In this document: positions 6,241 through 14,444 of the stretch, piece by piece | How the letters are laid out: every line of letters starts with the position of its first letter | Position numbering within the stretch: the stretch's first letter is position 1 | Assembly (NCBI GenBank): GCA_900757485.1 | Contig: CAAEOA010000316.1 | Span: 1 to 36,095, forward strand | DNA from: Oscillospiraceae bacterium | Lineage (GTDB): Bacteria; Bacillota; Clostridia; Oscillospirales; Ruminococcaceae | DNA: 36,095 nt | Direction of reading: 5' to 3' | Notes under the pieces: model-generated | What the model was told of the DNA's origin: nothing | The model's database searches: none | The model's input: the letters and a program-made list of their open reading frames with translations, nothing else | Made by a program: the position numbers and the translations under genes

Positions 6241-7632
6241 ATGAAGTTAAAACAATTATTGAAATCCGTAGAAGAGAAAAGTTTTTATAAAGAACTACTA
6301 TCCCTTGCAATTCCAATTGGACTGCAGAACTTGCTTGTTGCTCTGATCGGTGCAACGGATGCACTGATGCTGGGACGGCTATCACAGGACGCAGTGGCTG
6401 CGGTTTCACTGGCAAACCAGGTTGCATTTATCATGAATCTATTCAGTGGTGCCGTGGTCGGCGGCGGTGGCGTACTAATTGCTCAATACTGGGGAAAAAA
6501 TGACAAGACGATGGTAAAAAACTTGTTCTGTATGCTCATTAAATGGGCATTCGGCATTTCCACCCTTTTCTTTATATTTGCAATGTTTACACCGGAGCTT
6601 TTGATGCAGATTTATACGCCGGATACTGCCTTGATTAAAATTGGAGCCTCCTACCTTCGTTCTGTAAGCATTTCCTATCTGTTCAGCGGCATTACGCAGT
6701 GTTATTACCTAATAATGAAGCTGGAGGGGAAAGCATCCAAGAGTGTTATAATTTCTATTATCACCCTTATTACCGACGTTGTTCTTGATTTTTTCCTGAT
6801 TTACGGTATTGCCGGTGTACCTAAACTCGAAGCAAACGGCTCAGCTTATTCTACTGTCGTTGTTGAATTGATTTCGCTCATTTGGTGTATCGTGGAATCT
6901 CATCGGGGAGAAAGCATCCATCCTGATCTGCAAGGAGTTAAGTGGTTTTCTCCTGATATCACCAAAGACCTATTCAAAATCGCTCTTCCTATGCTTGGCA
7001 GCTCTCTTGCATGGGGACTCGGATTTTCTATGCACTCGCTGATTATGGGACACCTTGGTTCGGATGCCACAGCCGCCGCGTCAATAGCTTCTGTGGCACA
7101 AGAGTTGATAACCTGTGTATGCAAGGGTATTTCTGCAGGTGCGGGAATTATGGTCGGTAAACTCCTTGGTCAGAATCTGTTTGATAAAGCCAAAGAATAT
7201 GGAAGAAAATTCAGCCATATTTCCTTTTGGGTTGGCGGTATTCACATGGCACTGCTCTGCATCCTCGGTACCATCGTTGCAGAATTCTTTGTATTGTCGG
7301 AAACTGCAAAGCAATATTTGATTACAATGTTGATCTTCGGTGCGTTCTACGTTTTTGCCTATTCCATCAATACTATAATTGTTTGCGGTATTTTCCCGTC
7401 CGGCGGTGATTCCAAATACGATGCTATGAGTGTGTTCTTTTCATCCTGGTGCTTTGCGCTGCCGTTAGCTCTACTTGGAACTTTCGTATTCAACTGGCCT
7501 GTTATGGTAATATATATCTTAATGTGTGCGGACGAAATCGTGAAATTGCCTTGGATTTATCCTCGGTATAAGAAATACTTATGGCTTAATAATCTTACAC
7601 GGCAAGAAAGCTTGGATAACAGCAAAACATAA
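6241..7632 (+). CDS. MATE-family multidrug/Na+ antiporter
   Basis: 463 residues from the ATG at 6241 (AAAGGTG 6 bases upstream; the in-frame GTG at 6232 lies within that ribosome site). The hydrophobicity pattern shows about 12 membrane segments in two similar halves. MATE hallmarks are IPIGLQNLLVALIGATDALMLG near the N-terminus and the corresponding LPMLGSSLAWGLGF...IMGHLG at the start of the second half. MATE proteins export cationic drugs or metabolites in exchange for Na+ or H+. The gene is monocistronic with its own promoter and a bidirectional terminator. The cargo cannot be inferred. Confidence 0.9.
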   Translation: MKLKQLLKSVEEKSFYKELLSLAIPIGLQNLLVALIGATDALMLGRLSQDAVAAVSLANQVAFIMNLFSGAVVGGGGVLIAQYWGKNDKTMVKNLFCMLIKWAFGISTLFFIFAMFTPELLMQIYTPDTALIKIGASYLRSVSISYLFSGITQCYYLIMKLEGKASKSVIISIITLITDVVLDFFLIYGIAGVPKLEANGSAYSTVVVELISLIWCIVESHRGESIHPDLQGVKWFSPDITKDLFKIALPMLGSSLAWGLGFSMHSLIMGHLGSDATAAASIASVAQELITCVCKGISAGAGIMVGKLLGQNLFDKAKEYGRKFSHISFWVGGIHMALLCILGTIVAEFFVLSETAKQYLITMLIFGAFYVFAYSINTIIVCGIFPSGGDSKYDAMSVFFSSWCFALPLALLGTFVFNWPVMVIYILMCADEIVKLPWIYPRYKKYLWLNNLTRQESLDNSKT

Positions 7633-7656
7633 ATTCGATTTCAAACCCATCAGCTG

Positions 7657-7695
7657 AAAACCGGCAAGAGCAATTTGCGCTCTTGCCGGTTTTTT
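7657..7695. terminator. Bidirectional terminator between MATE and the sensor kinase
   Basis: AAAACCGGCAAGAGC (7657-7671) pairs with GCTCTTGCCGGTTTT (7679-7693), with T-runs on both strands. It serves the convergent genes. Confidence 0.88.
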
Positions 7696-7711
7696 GAATC
7701 AACTGACTATA

Positions 7712-8956
7712 TTAGCTTTTTTCAGATGAAACTCTTGCAAAACACACCGTAAATTTGGTACCTGTTTCGGGCGTGCTTTCCACCGAAATAGTACCGGAAT
7801 GACTCTCTGTAATGCTTTTTGCAATCGCTAATCCCAATCCGAAACCGCCTTCCCGCACTCTCGCTTTATCCGAACGATAAAATCGTTCAAAAATATGCGG
7901 CAATTCTTCTTTCGGAATAACCGCTCCGGTATTGCGAACGCACAGCAAAACATTGTTTTGCTGGCTGAACAGCCGCAAAAACACCTGTCCGTGCTGTCCT
8001 GCATACTTACAGCCATTATCTAAAAAAATATGAATCAGCTGTTTTAATTGCGTGGTATCTCCTTTGATATAAAGCCCCGGCTGAATATCCGAATCCAACT
8101 CAATCTGCTTTTCATAAGCAATCGGCTCAAATTGCAATAAAACGCTCCAAGCGAGTTCACTGAAGTGAACCGGTATTTGAATCGCAGGAGTCTGTCCGGC
8201 ATCTCCCTGTGCCAGAAAAAGCATATTATCAATCAGCTTTCGCATGTGCTCCGCTTCTTCTCCCGTGCTGTCCAGCCATTTTTTCTGGTTGGCGGCGGTA
8301 TCGTTAACATGGGAAATCAGAATATTATTATTTGCTAAAATAACCGTCAGCGGCGTCTTCAGCTCATGGGATGCATCAGCAACAAACTGCTGCTGCTGTT
8401 TCCACGCTTTCTCAACCGGACGCACGGCAAGCTTAGACAAAAACAAGCTAATAAAGAAAATAGCAACCATACTACATCCACCAATGAGCAGCGAGGTAAA
8501 AATTAACTGACGGAGAGAAGTATATAAATATTCAGAGTCTGCAAATGCAATTTTCGTATTGCCGAAAAAAGAGCGTTTTTGATAAAAAAGTGAATATGCC
8601 GATAAACTCCCTTTCTCCGTTTTTGCTTCAAAAGCTGCTTTTGCAGCTTCGGAAAGTAGCTCATCGGACAAGAAAGTGGTGTCTTGAAAAGACTGTTTTA
8701 TGATACCGCTGTCATCCACCGTTACGGTACACACCGCAATTAGATTTTGTTTTGGAAAATTTCCCCTTTTTTCATCTATCGCCGGAGGCTCCGGCTTGTC
8801 AGCACGCTGCTCTGTCGCCAACTGGAGCGAGTGGTAAATATCGGACTTCAACGACTGATAGGAAGTAATGCAAACAGCAGCAAACACCGCTATCAGCACA
8901 ATCCCTACAAACGCCATATTAATCAAAACAATTTTCCTTCTCAGTCGTTTTAACAT
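7712..8956 (-). CDS. Membrane sensor histidine kinase
   Basis: 414 residues from the ATG at 8956 (GAGGTGA 9 bases upstream; the GTG just before it is less likely). Two membrane helices, at about residues 8-32 and 150-173, bracket an extracellular sensing domain of about 115 residues. The cytoplasmic part has the H-box SHELKTPL (His197), the N-box LDNGCKYA (Asn314) and the GFGLGLAIA G-box. A standard HAMP domain is not evident: only about 15 residues separate the second helix from the H-box region. The gene overlaps the end of the response regulator by 38 bases, which suggests translational coupling. The pair lies divergent to the polyphosphate polymerase operon and is its likely controller. 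Confidence 0.9.
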   Translation of the reverse strand: MLKRLRRKIVLINMAFVGIVLIAVFAAVCITSYQSLKSDIYHSLQLATEQRADKPEPPAIDEKRGNFPKQNLIAVCTVTVDDSGIIKQSFQDTTFLSDELLSEAAKAAFEAKTEKGSLSAYSLFYQKRSFFGNTKIAFADSEYLYTSLRQLIFTSLLIGGCSMVAIFFISLFLSKLAVRPVEKAWKQQQQFVADASHELKTPLTVILANNNILISHVNDTAANQKKWLDSTGEEAEHMRKLIDNMLFLAQGDAGQTPAIQIPVHFSELAWSVLLQFEPIAYEKQIELDSDIQPGLYIKGDTTQLKQLIHIFLDNGCKYAGQHGQVFLRLFSQQNNVLLCVRNTGAVIPKEELPHIFERFYRSDKARVREGGFGLGLAIAKSITESHSGTISVESTPETGTKFTVCFARVSSEKS

Positions 8957-9632
8957 CACATATATTCACCTCAAGATGATATCCGATCTTTCGCAGTACC
9001 GTAATGCCTACCCGTGAACCCAAAAAATATAATTTTTTTCTCAAAAAAGAGATATATGCTTCCACATTATTGTCCTCTGCCCCCGACTCATATCCCCATA
9101 CTTTTACGATTAAGGTTTCTTTTGTTGTAACCTGAGGGGAATTTGCCATTAACAGCCTTAAAATTTCAAACTCTTTAAAATTCAGATGAACCGATTTTAC
9201 ACCGCATTTCAGATCACAGGTGGAAAGATTTAAGGTCAAATCCTCAAAGGACATCTCGTCTAAAACCACTTCGCCCTGCCGTCTGGTCATGGCGCGCAGC
9301 CGGGCGAGTAGTTCCTCCGGTGCAAACGGCTTGGTCATATAGTCATCGGCGCCGCTGTCTAATCCCGTAACCTTATCCGGAATCGCGTCTTTCGCAGTCA
9401 GCATCAAAATCGGTGTTTGATTTTTCTGACGGCGCATCTCTGCGGCAATTTCAAAACCGTTCTTTTTCGGAAGCATAACATCCAGAATCATTGCGTCATA
9501 AATACCGCTCAGGGCATAATCAAGACCGTCCTGCCCGTCATGAGCCACATCAACCATATATTTATTTTCCAGCAATATCTGTTCCAATGCATCCGCAAGC
9601 CGCGTCTCATCTTCCACAACCAAAATTCTCAT
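8919..9632 (-). CDS. OmpR/PhoB-family response regulator
   Basis: 237 residues from the ATG at 9632 (AAAGG 8 bases upstream; another ATG two codons earlier is too close to that site). The receiver domain has the phospho-acceptor Asp51 in ILDVMLP, Thr79 and Lys101 (TKPF). A winged-helix output domain follows (LNFKEFEILRLLMANSPQVTTKETL ... NNVEAYISFLRKKL), ending at KIGYHLEV plus a 15-residue tail that overlaps the kinase start. OmpR/PhoB regulators bind direct half-sites about 11 bp apart, and such sites are present in the divergent intergenic region. Confidence 0.92.
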   Translation of the reverse strand: MRILVVEDETRLADALEQILLENKYMVDVAHDGQDGLDYALSGIYDAMILDVMLPKKNGFEIAAEMRRQKNQTPILMLTAKDAIPDKVTGLDSGADDYMTKPFAPEELLARLRAMTRRQGEVVLDEMSFEDLTLNLSTCDLKCGVKSVHLNFKEFEILRLLMANSPQVTTKETLIVKVWGYESGAEDNNVEAYISFLRKKLYFLGSRVGITVLRKIGYHLEVNICDVKTTEKENCFD

Positions 9633-9707
9633 AAGCATACCTTTCTGTATGAAATGTCTTTTGAACCCATACGTCTTGAAAAACTGCCAACTCTCATCAC
9701 AAAATAT

Positions 9708-9737
9708 ATTATACCTAATTTTGTATTTCCATTGCAA
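9708..9737 (-). promoter_or_regulatory. Promoter of the two-component operon
   Basis: On the minus strand TTGCAA (9732-9737), 18 bases, TATAAT (9708-9713), 76 bases before the response-regulator start. Confidence 0.7.
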
Positions 9738-9755
9738 TCATTCTATGGCAAAAAG

Positions 9756-9804
9756 CTGAAATAAAACTGAAAAAGTTTTTTCAGACATTTTTAAGCTTTT
9801 TCAG
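9756..9804. promoter_or_regulatory. Array of four CTGAAA half-sites between the two-component system and the polyP operon
   Basis: CTGAAA occurs at 9756-9761 and 9767-9772 (11-bp period) and in inverted form TTTCAG at 9779-9784 and 9799-9804. CTGAAAAA/TTTTTCAG forms a palindrome at 9767-9784. A -10-like TATGAT follows at about 9806 without a good -35. That is the layout of activator-dependent PhoB-type promoters for the rightward operon. Confidence 0.6.
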
Positions 9805-9887
9805 TTATGATAAAGCCATCAACAAACAGCAAAAGCCAGCTGCATGCTATAATTTGCTCTAAATAAATCCAAAGGAGTGTTTTCCAT

Positions 9888-10616
9888 ATGGCTGCATATC
9901 AAACCGTATTCCGCAGGATTGAAAAAAAATATCTTCTGAACCGTCAGCAGTATGAAAGCCTGCGGCATCAAATAGATTCCATGACAGTGCCAGATAAATT
10001 CGAAAAGAGCACCATCTGCAATATCTATTTTGACACGCCCAATTATCAGCTGATTCGTCATTCTCTGGAAAAGCCGGTATTTAAAGAAAAACTGCGGTTA
10101 CGAAGCTATGGCGTTCCCTCCGAAAACAGCAATGTTTTTGTGGAATTAAAACGCAAATGCAAGGGAGTTGTCTACAAACGGCGCGTCGGCATGACCTACC
10201 CGGAAGCAACACATTATTTAAAAGACGGTACTGCGCCAAAAGCCAACACTCAGATTATCAATGAGATCAATTGGTTTACCCATTTCTATCAAGGACTTAC
10301 CCCCGCAATGTTTATATCTTATGAGCGCATTGCACGGGTGGGAAAGGAAAATCCAAATCTGCGCATCACTTTTGACAGCAACATTTTATGGAGAAAGGAA
10401 AAATTATCGCTGGAACAAGGTGTATGGGGCACTTCGCTCTTACAGCCGGATGAATATCTGCTGGAAATCAAAATTCCGGGAGCAATGCCGCTCTGGCTTT
10501 CCAAAGCGTTAAATGAACTGAATATTTTTCCGACATCCTATTCTAAATACGGAAATGCATATAAATTATCTTTACATTCAGACCACAACAAAAAAGGAGG
10601 AGCCAAAAGTGCTTGA
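9888..10616 (+). CDS. VTC-domain polyphosphate polymerase-like protein
   Basis: 242 residues starting at ATG 9888 with AAAGGAGTG upstream. The whole protein is a CYTH/VTC triphosphate-tunnel domain. Charged strands expected to line the tunnel are present: E12-K13-K14, R70 and R72 in KLRLR, E86/K88/K90 in VELKRK, K97-R98-R99, YERIAR at 145-150, E193 and K195 in LLEIK, and SKYG at 219-222. In yeast Vtc4 equivalent residues polymerise the gamma-phosphate of ATP into polyphosphate. All appear intact, so activity is predicted but not proven. There is no SPX domain and no membrane helix; the next gene, DUF4956, overlaps by 8 bases and probably supplies the membrane partner. Confidence 0.88.
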   Translation: MAAYQTVFRRIEKKYLLNRQQYESLRHQIDSMTVPDKFEKSTICNIYFDTPNYQLIRHSLEKPVFKEKLRLRSYGVPSENSNVFVELKRKCKGVVYKRRVGMTYPEATHYLKDGTAPKANTQIINEINWFTHFYQGLTPAMFISYERIARVGKENPNLRITFDSNILWRKEKLSLEQGVWGTSLLQPDEYLLEIKIPGAMPLWLSKALNELNIFPTSYSKYGNAYKLSLHSDHNKKGGAKSA

Positions 10617-11286
10617 CCAAATCTTCCAATCCATTTTATCCTCTCCCATTACGGCGGGAACATTTTTTATCTGTACCATTGTATCTCTGCTTTTAGGTCT
10701 AGGTATTGCCGCAACGCATATGTTCCGCAACCATTATACCAAAAGCTTTGTGATTACCCTTGCCATTTTGCCCGCAATCGTTCAGATTGTAATTATGCTG
10801 GTTAACGGAAATCTCGGCACTGGAGTAGCGGTCATGGGCGCATTCAGTTTAGTGCGTTTTCGTTCTGTTCCGGGAACGGCAAGAGAAATCGGCAGTATTT
10901 TCTTAACAATGGCAGTCGGACTCGGCACCGGAATGGGATATATCGGTATTTCCATTTGCGTCACTGTCATCCTGTGCGCAGTCAATATGCTTTACTCTGT
11001 GATCCGTTTCGGTGAAACAAAAAAAGCTCCGAAAGAATTAAAGATAACCATTCCGGAAAATTTAGATTACAACGGCATTTTTGATGATTTATTTGCTGCC
11101 TATACCTCAAAGTCCGAAATGGTGAGGGTGAAAACAACCAATATGGGAAGCTTGTATCAGCTATTCTACCACATTGAGCTGAAAGACCAAACCAAAGAGA
11201 AAGAGTTTTTAGATCAAATCCGCTGCCGCAACGGGAATCTGGATATTGTCTGCGGCAGAATGGACACCATGCGAGAAGAGCTCTAA
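10609..11286 (+). CDS. DUF4956 integral membrane protein
   Basis: 225 residues from the GTG at 10609, which has AAAGGAGGAG 8 bases upstream and overlaps the end of the VTC gene; an in-frame ATG at 10555 lies inside that gene. Four membrane helices occupy roughly residues 15-145. The DUF4956 hallmark is GAFSLVRFRSVPGTAREIGS in the loop before the third helix. The C-terminal 75 residues form a soluble alpha/beta domain (MVRVKTTNMGSLYQLFYHIEL...) that looks ACT-like, as in MgtC relatives. DUF4956 genes recur next to VTC-domain genes in Firmicutes. A role as membrane anchor or channel for the polymer is inference. Confidence 0.85.
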   Translation: MLDQIFQSILSSPITAGTFFICTIVSLLLGLGIAATHMFRNHYTKSFVITLAILPAIVQIVIMLVNGNLGTGVAVMGAFSLVRFRSVPGTAREIGSIFLTMAVGLGTGMGYIGISICVTVILCAVNMLYSVIRFGETKKAPKELKITIPENLDYNGIFDDLFAAYTSKSEMVRVKTTNMGSLYQLFYHIELKDQTKEKEFLDQIRCRNGNLDIVCGRMDTMREEL

Positions 11287-11304
11287 GGAAAGGATGATCG
11301 TATC

Positions 11305-13251
11305 ATGATATCAAAAAAATTGATTGCCTGTATCATCATCGCAACAATGCTGACAGGCGTTGCCGCAACAGGATGTTCCGATAAAGAGAGTACCTCCGGC
11401 TCCAACTATTCTTCCGCAGATGCTTCTGTTTCAGATGAAATCACCACCGGCGAAGACAGCGAAACCAATTCAACCAGCTCTTCTGACACCGGTTCGGCAA
11501 ATCTGGCAAATATGGATTTAACTTACACTGACAGAGATTTAGATGCAAACCGCAGTACCTCGGGAGCTACTTCCATTACGCTGAAGTCAAGCAGTATCTC
11601 TGTCAGCGGTTCCGGTGCTTCTGTTTCGGGAGCCGTGGTTACTATTCAATCTGCCGGAACCTATACTGTAAGCGGAACTTTATCAAACGGTCAAATTATT
11701 GTAGCCGCCGGAGAGCAGGACAAGGTGCAGTTGGTGTTTAACGGCGTCAATATCACTTGTTCCAATCACGCGCCCATATATATCAAATCTGCAGACAAAG
11801 TATTTATTACACTGACCGCCGGAACATCAAACAGTATAACAGACGGTAGTTCATACTCATTATCTGAGGCGGACAGTGCGGTAGACGGTGCTGTTTTCAG
11901 CAAAGCGGATTTAACCATAAACGGAACCGGAGCTTTAACCGTAAAAGCCAATTATCAGCATGGAATTGTGTCAAAGGATGATTTAGTGATTACGGGCGGC
12001 GTTTATAACATTACTTCGGAAAGCGACGGATTGCAGGGAAAGGATTGCGTCAAAATCAATGACGGTACCTTTACAATAAATGCCGGTGCAGACGGTATTA
12101 AATCCAACAATGATGAGGATTCGAGCAAAGGGTTTGTTTCCGTAGACGGCGGCAAATTTACAATTACAGCTGGGAATGACGGAATTCAGGCAGAAACAAT
12201 TCTCCGCATTACCAAAGCCACTGTTACTATGACAACCGGCGGAGGAAGTTCTAATGCCAGCACCGACAGCAAAGGAAATGATCGACCGGGATGGGGATTT
12301 TGGGGCGATAATGCCGACAGCACCGAAACCGAAGAAAGCGCAAAAGGATTAAAAGCATCCGGTGACATCATTTTATCAGGCGGCACTTTTCACGTTAACT
12401 CCTCTGATGATTCCATCCATTCTAACGGAAACGTTACAATCAGCGGAGGAACTTTCGAGTTGTCCTCCGGAGATGACGGAATCCATGCAGATACAAACCT
12501 CACCATAAGCAACGGCACCATAACAATCACCAAAAGTTATGAAGGGCTGGAGGGCAAGAGCATTGACATTAAGGGCGGAACGATTCGCCTTGTTGCCAGT
12601 GATGACGGAATCAATGCCGCAGGCGGCAACGACTCCTCCTCGATTGGCGGACGTCCCGGACAGAATAATTTCAGTTCTTCCGGCAGCTCCTATTTAAATA
12701 TATCCGGCGGATATCTCGTTGTCAATGCCACAGGAGACGGCATTGACGTGAATGGTTCCTTATCTGTCAGCGGCGGCACCATCTTAGTCAGCGGACCAAC
12801 CAATGATGGAAACGGCGGTTTTGACTATGACGGCACAGCAGAAATAACAGGCGGCATCGTGATAGTAGCAGGTAGTTCGGGAATGGCACAAACATTCGGA
12901 AGCTCCTCCAGCCAAAACTCCTTTATGTATACTTTTAATTCCACGCAAAGCGCCAATCAGGCATTAAGCATTACTGATAGCAGCGGTAAAGTCATCGCAT
13001 CTTTTACGCCGATGAAAAGTTACCGAACCATCGTTGTCAGCACACCTGCTCTGAAATTGAAAAGCAGTTATTCGGTCTACACCGGCGGCACAGTATCAGG
13101 CGCTAATTCGGATGGCTTTACCTCAAACGGTACATTATCAGGAGGAAACAAAGCCACAGATATTACCCTATCCTCTGTCAGTACCTCCGTTAACACCCAA
13201 GGTGGAATGGGCGGCGGCATGGGAGGAGGCATGGGCGGCGGCAGACGATAA
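11305..13251 (+). CDS. Cthe_2159-like carbohydrate-binding beta-helix lipoprotein
   Basis: 648 residues. An N-terminal signal sequence ends at ATGC (Cys24), a plausible though non-ideal lipobox, followed by a Ser/Thr/Asp-rich spacer to about residue 70. The body consists of many short repeats with ISGGTF-, DDGIHA- and DGIKSNND-type turns, the pattern of the right-handed parallel beta-helix family PF14262. That family is named after Clostridium thermocellum Cthe_2159, which binds polygalacturonate and cellulose. The C-terminus is a Gly-Met tail (GGMGGG repeated, ending RR). Acidic Asp-rich turns suggest Ca2+ binding. It is the third gene of the polyP operon, 18 bases after DUF4956, in a place where other genomes carry CotH kinases. 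It is a surface protein; its ligand here is unknown. Confidence 0.83.
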   Translation: MISKKLIACIIIATMLTGVAATGCSDKESTSGSNYSSADASVSDEITTGEDSETNSTSSSDTGSANLANMDLTYTDRDLDANRSTSGATSITLKSSSISVSGSGASVSGAVVTIQSAGTYTVSGTLSNGQIIVAAGEQDKVQLVFNGVNITCSNHAPIYIKSADKVFITLTAGTSNSITDGSSYSLSEADSAVDGAVFSKADLTINGTGALTVKANYQHGIVSKDDLVITGGVYNITSESDGLQGKDCVKINDGTFTINAGADGIKSNNDEDSSKGFVSVDGGKFTITAGNDGIQAETILRITKATVTMTTGGGSSNASTDSKGNDRPGWGFWGDNADSTETEESAKGLKASGDIILSGGTFHVNSSDDSIHSNGNVTISGGTFELSSGDDGIHADTNLTISNGTITITKSYEGLEGKSIDIKGGTIRLVASDDGINAAGGNDSSSIGGRPGQNNFSSSGSSYLNISGGYLVVNATGDGIDVNGSLSVSGGTILVSGPTNDGNGGFDYDGTAEITGGIVIVAGSSGMAQTFGSSSSQNSFMYTFNSTQSANQALSITDSSGKVIASFTPMKSYRTIVVSTPALKLKSSYSVYTGGTVSGANSDGFTSNGTLSGGNKATDITLSSVSTSVNTQGGMGGGMGGGMGGGRR

Positions 13252-13294
13252 TGTAGCATCCGTGCGGCAAGAAGCAATGACATCACAACACCAT

Positions 13295-13329
13295 AAAACC
13301 ACCGGCAACGAATTTTGCCGGTGGTTTTT
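13295..13329 (+). terminator. Terminator of the polyphosphate operon
   Basis: AAAACCACCGGCAA (13295-13308) pairs with TTGCCGGTGGTTTT (13315-13328), and the T-run reaches six. Confidence 0.9.
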
Positions 13330-13342
13330 TCGTAAATATCTG

Positions 13343-13372
13343 TCATATCTATGAAAATAAAATCATAGATAT
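13343..13372 (+). promoter_or_regulatory. Inverted repeat / possible sigma-E promoter of spoIIID
   Basis: ATATCTATGA (13345-13354) and TCATAGATAT (13363-13372) are perfect 10-bp inverted repeats. TCATATC, 13 bases, CATAGATA resembles a sigma-E promoter with mismatches. In B. subtilis spoIIID is sigma-E dependent, so this is a reasonable but unproven reading. Confidence 0.4.
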
Positions 13373-13407
13373 TACTAAAACCCAAAACGGGAAAGGGTGT
13401 TGTCACT

Positions 13408-13674
13408 TTGATTGGAAACATTGAAGACAGAAGCGTTTTGTTTGGAAAATATATTGTAGAAAACAAGGCCACGGTCAGAGCCTGCGCCAAAAAGTTTCTT
13501 ATCAGTAAAAGTACCGTATACAAAGACGTTTCAGAACGTTTAAAAAAAGTTAATCCTTCCCTTTATGCACAAGTGAAAGAAATACTGGACATCAATCGCC
13601 AGGAGCGACATATTCGCGGCGGAATTGCAACGAAAAAAAAATACCGCGGGGAGTCAGATGAAACATCTGACTGA
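13408..13674 (+). CDS. spoIIID: Sporulation transcriptional regulator SpoIIID
   Basis: 88 residues from TTG 13408 with GAAAGGGTG upstream. The protein follows the SpoIIID family closely: RSVLFGKYIVENKATVRACAKKF, the helix-turn-helix SKSTVYKDVSERL, then LYAQVKEILDINRQERHIRGG and a basic tail IATKKKYRG. SpoIIID is a small DNA-binding protein that reshapes the sigma-E regulon in the mother cell during endospore formation. Its presence is the strongest evidence that the organism sporulates. The gene stands alone, ahead of a strong terminator. Confidence 0.96.
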   Translation: MIGNIEDRSVLFGKYIVENKATVRACAKKFLISKSTVYKDVSERLKKVNPSLYAQVKEILDINRQERHIRGGIATKKKYRGESDETSD

Positions 13675-13751
13675 AAGCGCCAAATTCTCAAAAAAAGTGA
13701 TATTGCAACCGAATATGTATATATTTTCAGCATTTCGCCGAAAAATCAACT

Positions 13752-13799
13752 TAAAAATAAGGACTGTTGCAAAATAAAATTGCAACAGTCCTATTTTTA
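13752..13799. terminator. Bidirectional terminator after spoIIID
   Basis: AAAAATAAGGACTGTTGCAA (from 13753) pairs with TTGCAACAGTCCTATTTTT (to 13798) over almost the whole length, separated by about 8 bases. It serves spoIIID and the convergent membrane-protein gene. Confidence 0.85.
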
Positions 13800-13861
13800 A
13801 TATAAGCAACGTTCTTTTTTCAGCCTTTTTTCAGCGCTGAAACATTCAGACTATTTATCCA

Positions 13862-14263
13862 TTATGCTGTTTTTGTACTCCGCTCTGATGCAGAATCAGA
13901 TATCGTTAAAATCTTGCTTCTGGACGTAAATTTCTGTTTCTTCTTCATATAACGGTAAGGACGAAATGCTCCTGCCATACCTGCGAAACAGCCGAATCCC
14001 AACAACAGCAGAATCGAAAACAAACCGGCTTGTCCGAGTGAAATCATCCCCTTATCTAAAGCGGACGGCAACAGACAAACTGATGTAATGCAGCTCAAAG
14101 CCAGTACTGATAATACAGGCTGTAATCTACCGGTAACTTTTCCCTTACAACATTTTCTGGCACAGCGATAAACCAAATGAAAAAATACTACAATCATGCA
14201 GAACAATTTATAAAGGCAATGATACTCTTTTCTTTTTGTATTTTGTAAAACAACAGCTGACAT
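13862..14263 (-). CDS. Small membrane protein of unknown function divergent from an S24 repressor
   Basis: 133 residues from the ATG at 14263, which has GGAGG 8 bases upstream (an earlier in-frame ATG overlaps that site). Three hydrophobic stretches are visible: about residues 17-37 (LFCMIVVFFHLVY), 51-70 (VLSVLALSCITSVCLL) and 80-102 (AGLFSILLLLGFGCFAGMAGAF). A Cys/Lys-rich loop (CARKCCKGK) separates the first two, and the Ser/Lys tail is basic. I do not recognise a family. It has its own strong promoter (TTGAAA-17-TATAAT) and shares a control region with the XRE-S24 gene, the position that cell-division inhibitors often hold next to lexA, but no YneA-like LysM domain is present. Confidence 0.7.
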   Translation of the reverse strand: MSAVVLQNTKRKEYHCLYKLFCMIVVFFHLVYRCARKCCKGKVTGRLQPVLSVLALSCITSVCLLPSALDKGMISLGQAGLFSILLLLGFGCFAGMAGAFRPYRYMKKKQKFTSRSKILTISDSASERSTKTA

Positions 14264-14293
14264 ATTAATTTCCTCCATATTTATGACAAATAA

Positions 14294-14380
14294 TTAAGTT
14301 TTTCTTGATTTAACTATATTATAATAAACTTAATATAAATTTTCAATAGTAATTTTGCACAAATATAAAGTTTTTCTTTA
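14294..14380. promoter_or_regulatory. Twin operator-like repeats between the membrane protein and the S24 repressor
   Basis: TTAAGTTTTTCTTGA (14294-14308) and TAAAGTTTTTCTTTA (14366-14380) match at 13 of 15 positions. The second is a near-perfect palindrome with the T5 run as its centre. One copy lies just downstream of the leftward -10; the other lies between the two divergent -35 elements. They are the best candidates for binding sites of the S24 repressor. Confidence 0.55.
14318..14346 (-). promoter_or_regulatory. Promoter of the small membrane-protein gene
   Basis: On the minus strand TTGAAA (14341-14346), 17 bases, TATAAT (14318-14323). Confidence 0.8.
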
Positions 14381-14386
14381 TTCCTA

Positions 14387-14415
14387 TTTACTTTTATTCA
14401 CATATGTTGTATAAT
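14387..14415 (+). promoter_or_regulatory. Promoter of the XRE-S24 repressor gene
   Basis: TTTACT (14387-14392), 17 bases, TATAAT (14410-14415), 29 bases before the start codon. The operator-like repeat ends 6 bases upstream of the -35. Confidence 0.7.
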
Positions 14416-14444
14416 AGAAACAGAAAATTGGAAAGGAAGAATCA

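Noticed and set aside
13201..13248. Gly-Met coding repeats as a tandem DNA repeat or CRISPR-like array
   Set aside because: They are short in-frame codon repeats of one protein tail. No spaced repeats of CRISPR type occur anywhere in the window.
13077..13523. 148-codon minus-strand frame across the end of the beta-helix gene and the start of spoIIID
   Set aside because: It is antisense to two well-supported genes and to a terminator. The Pro-rich part is the complement of the Gly-Met repeats.
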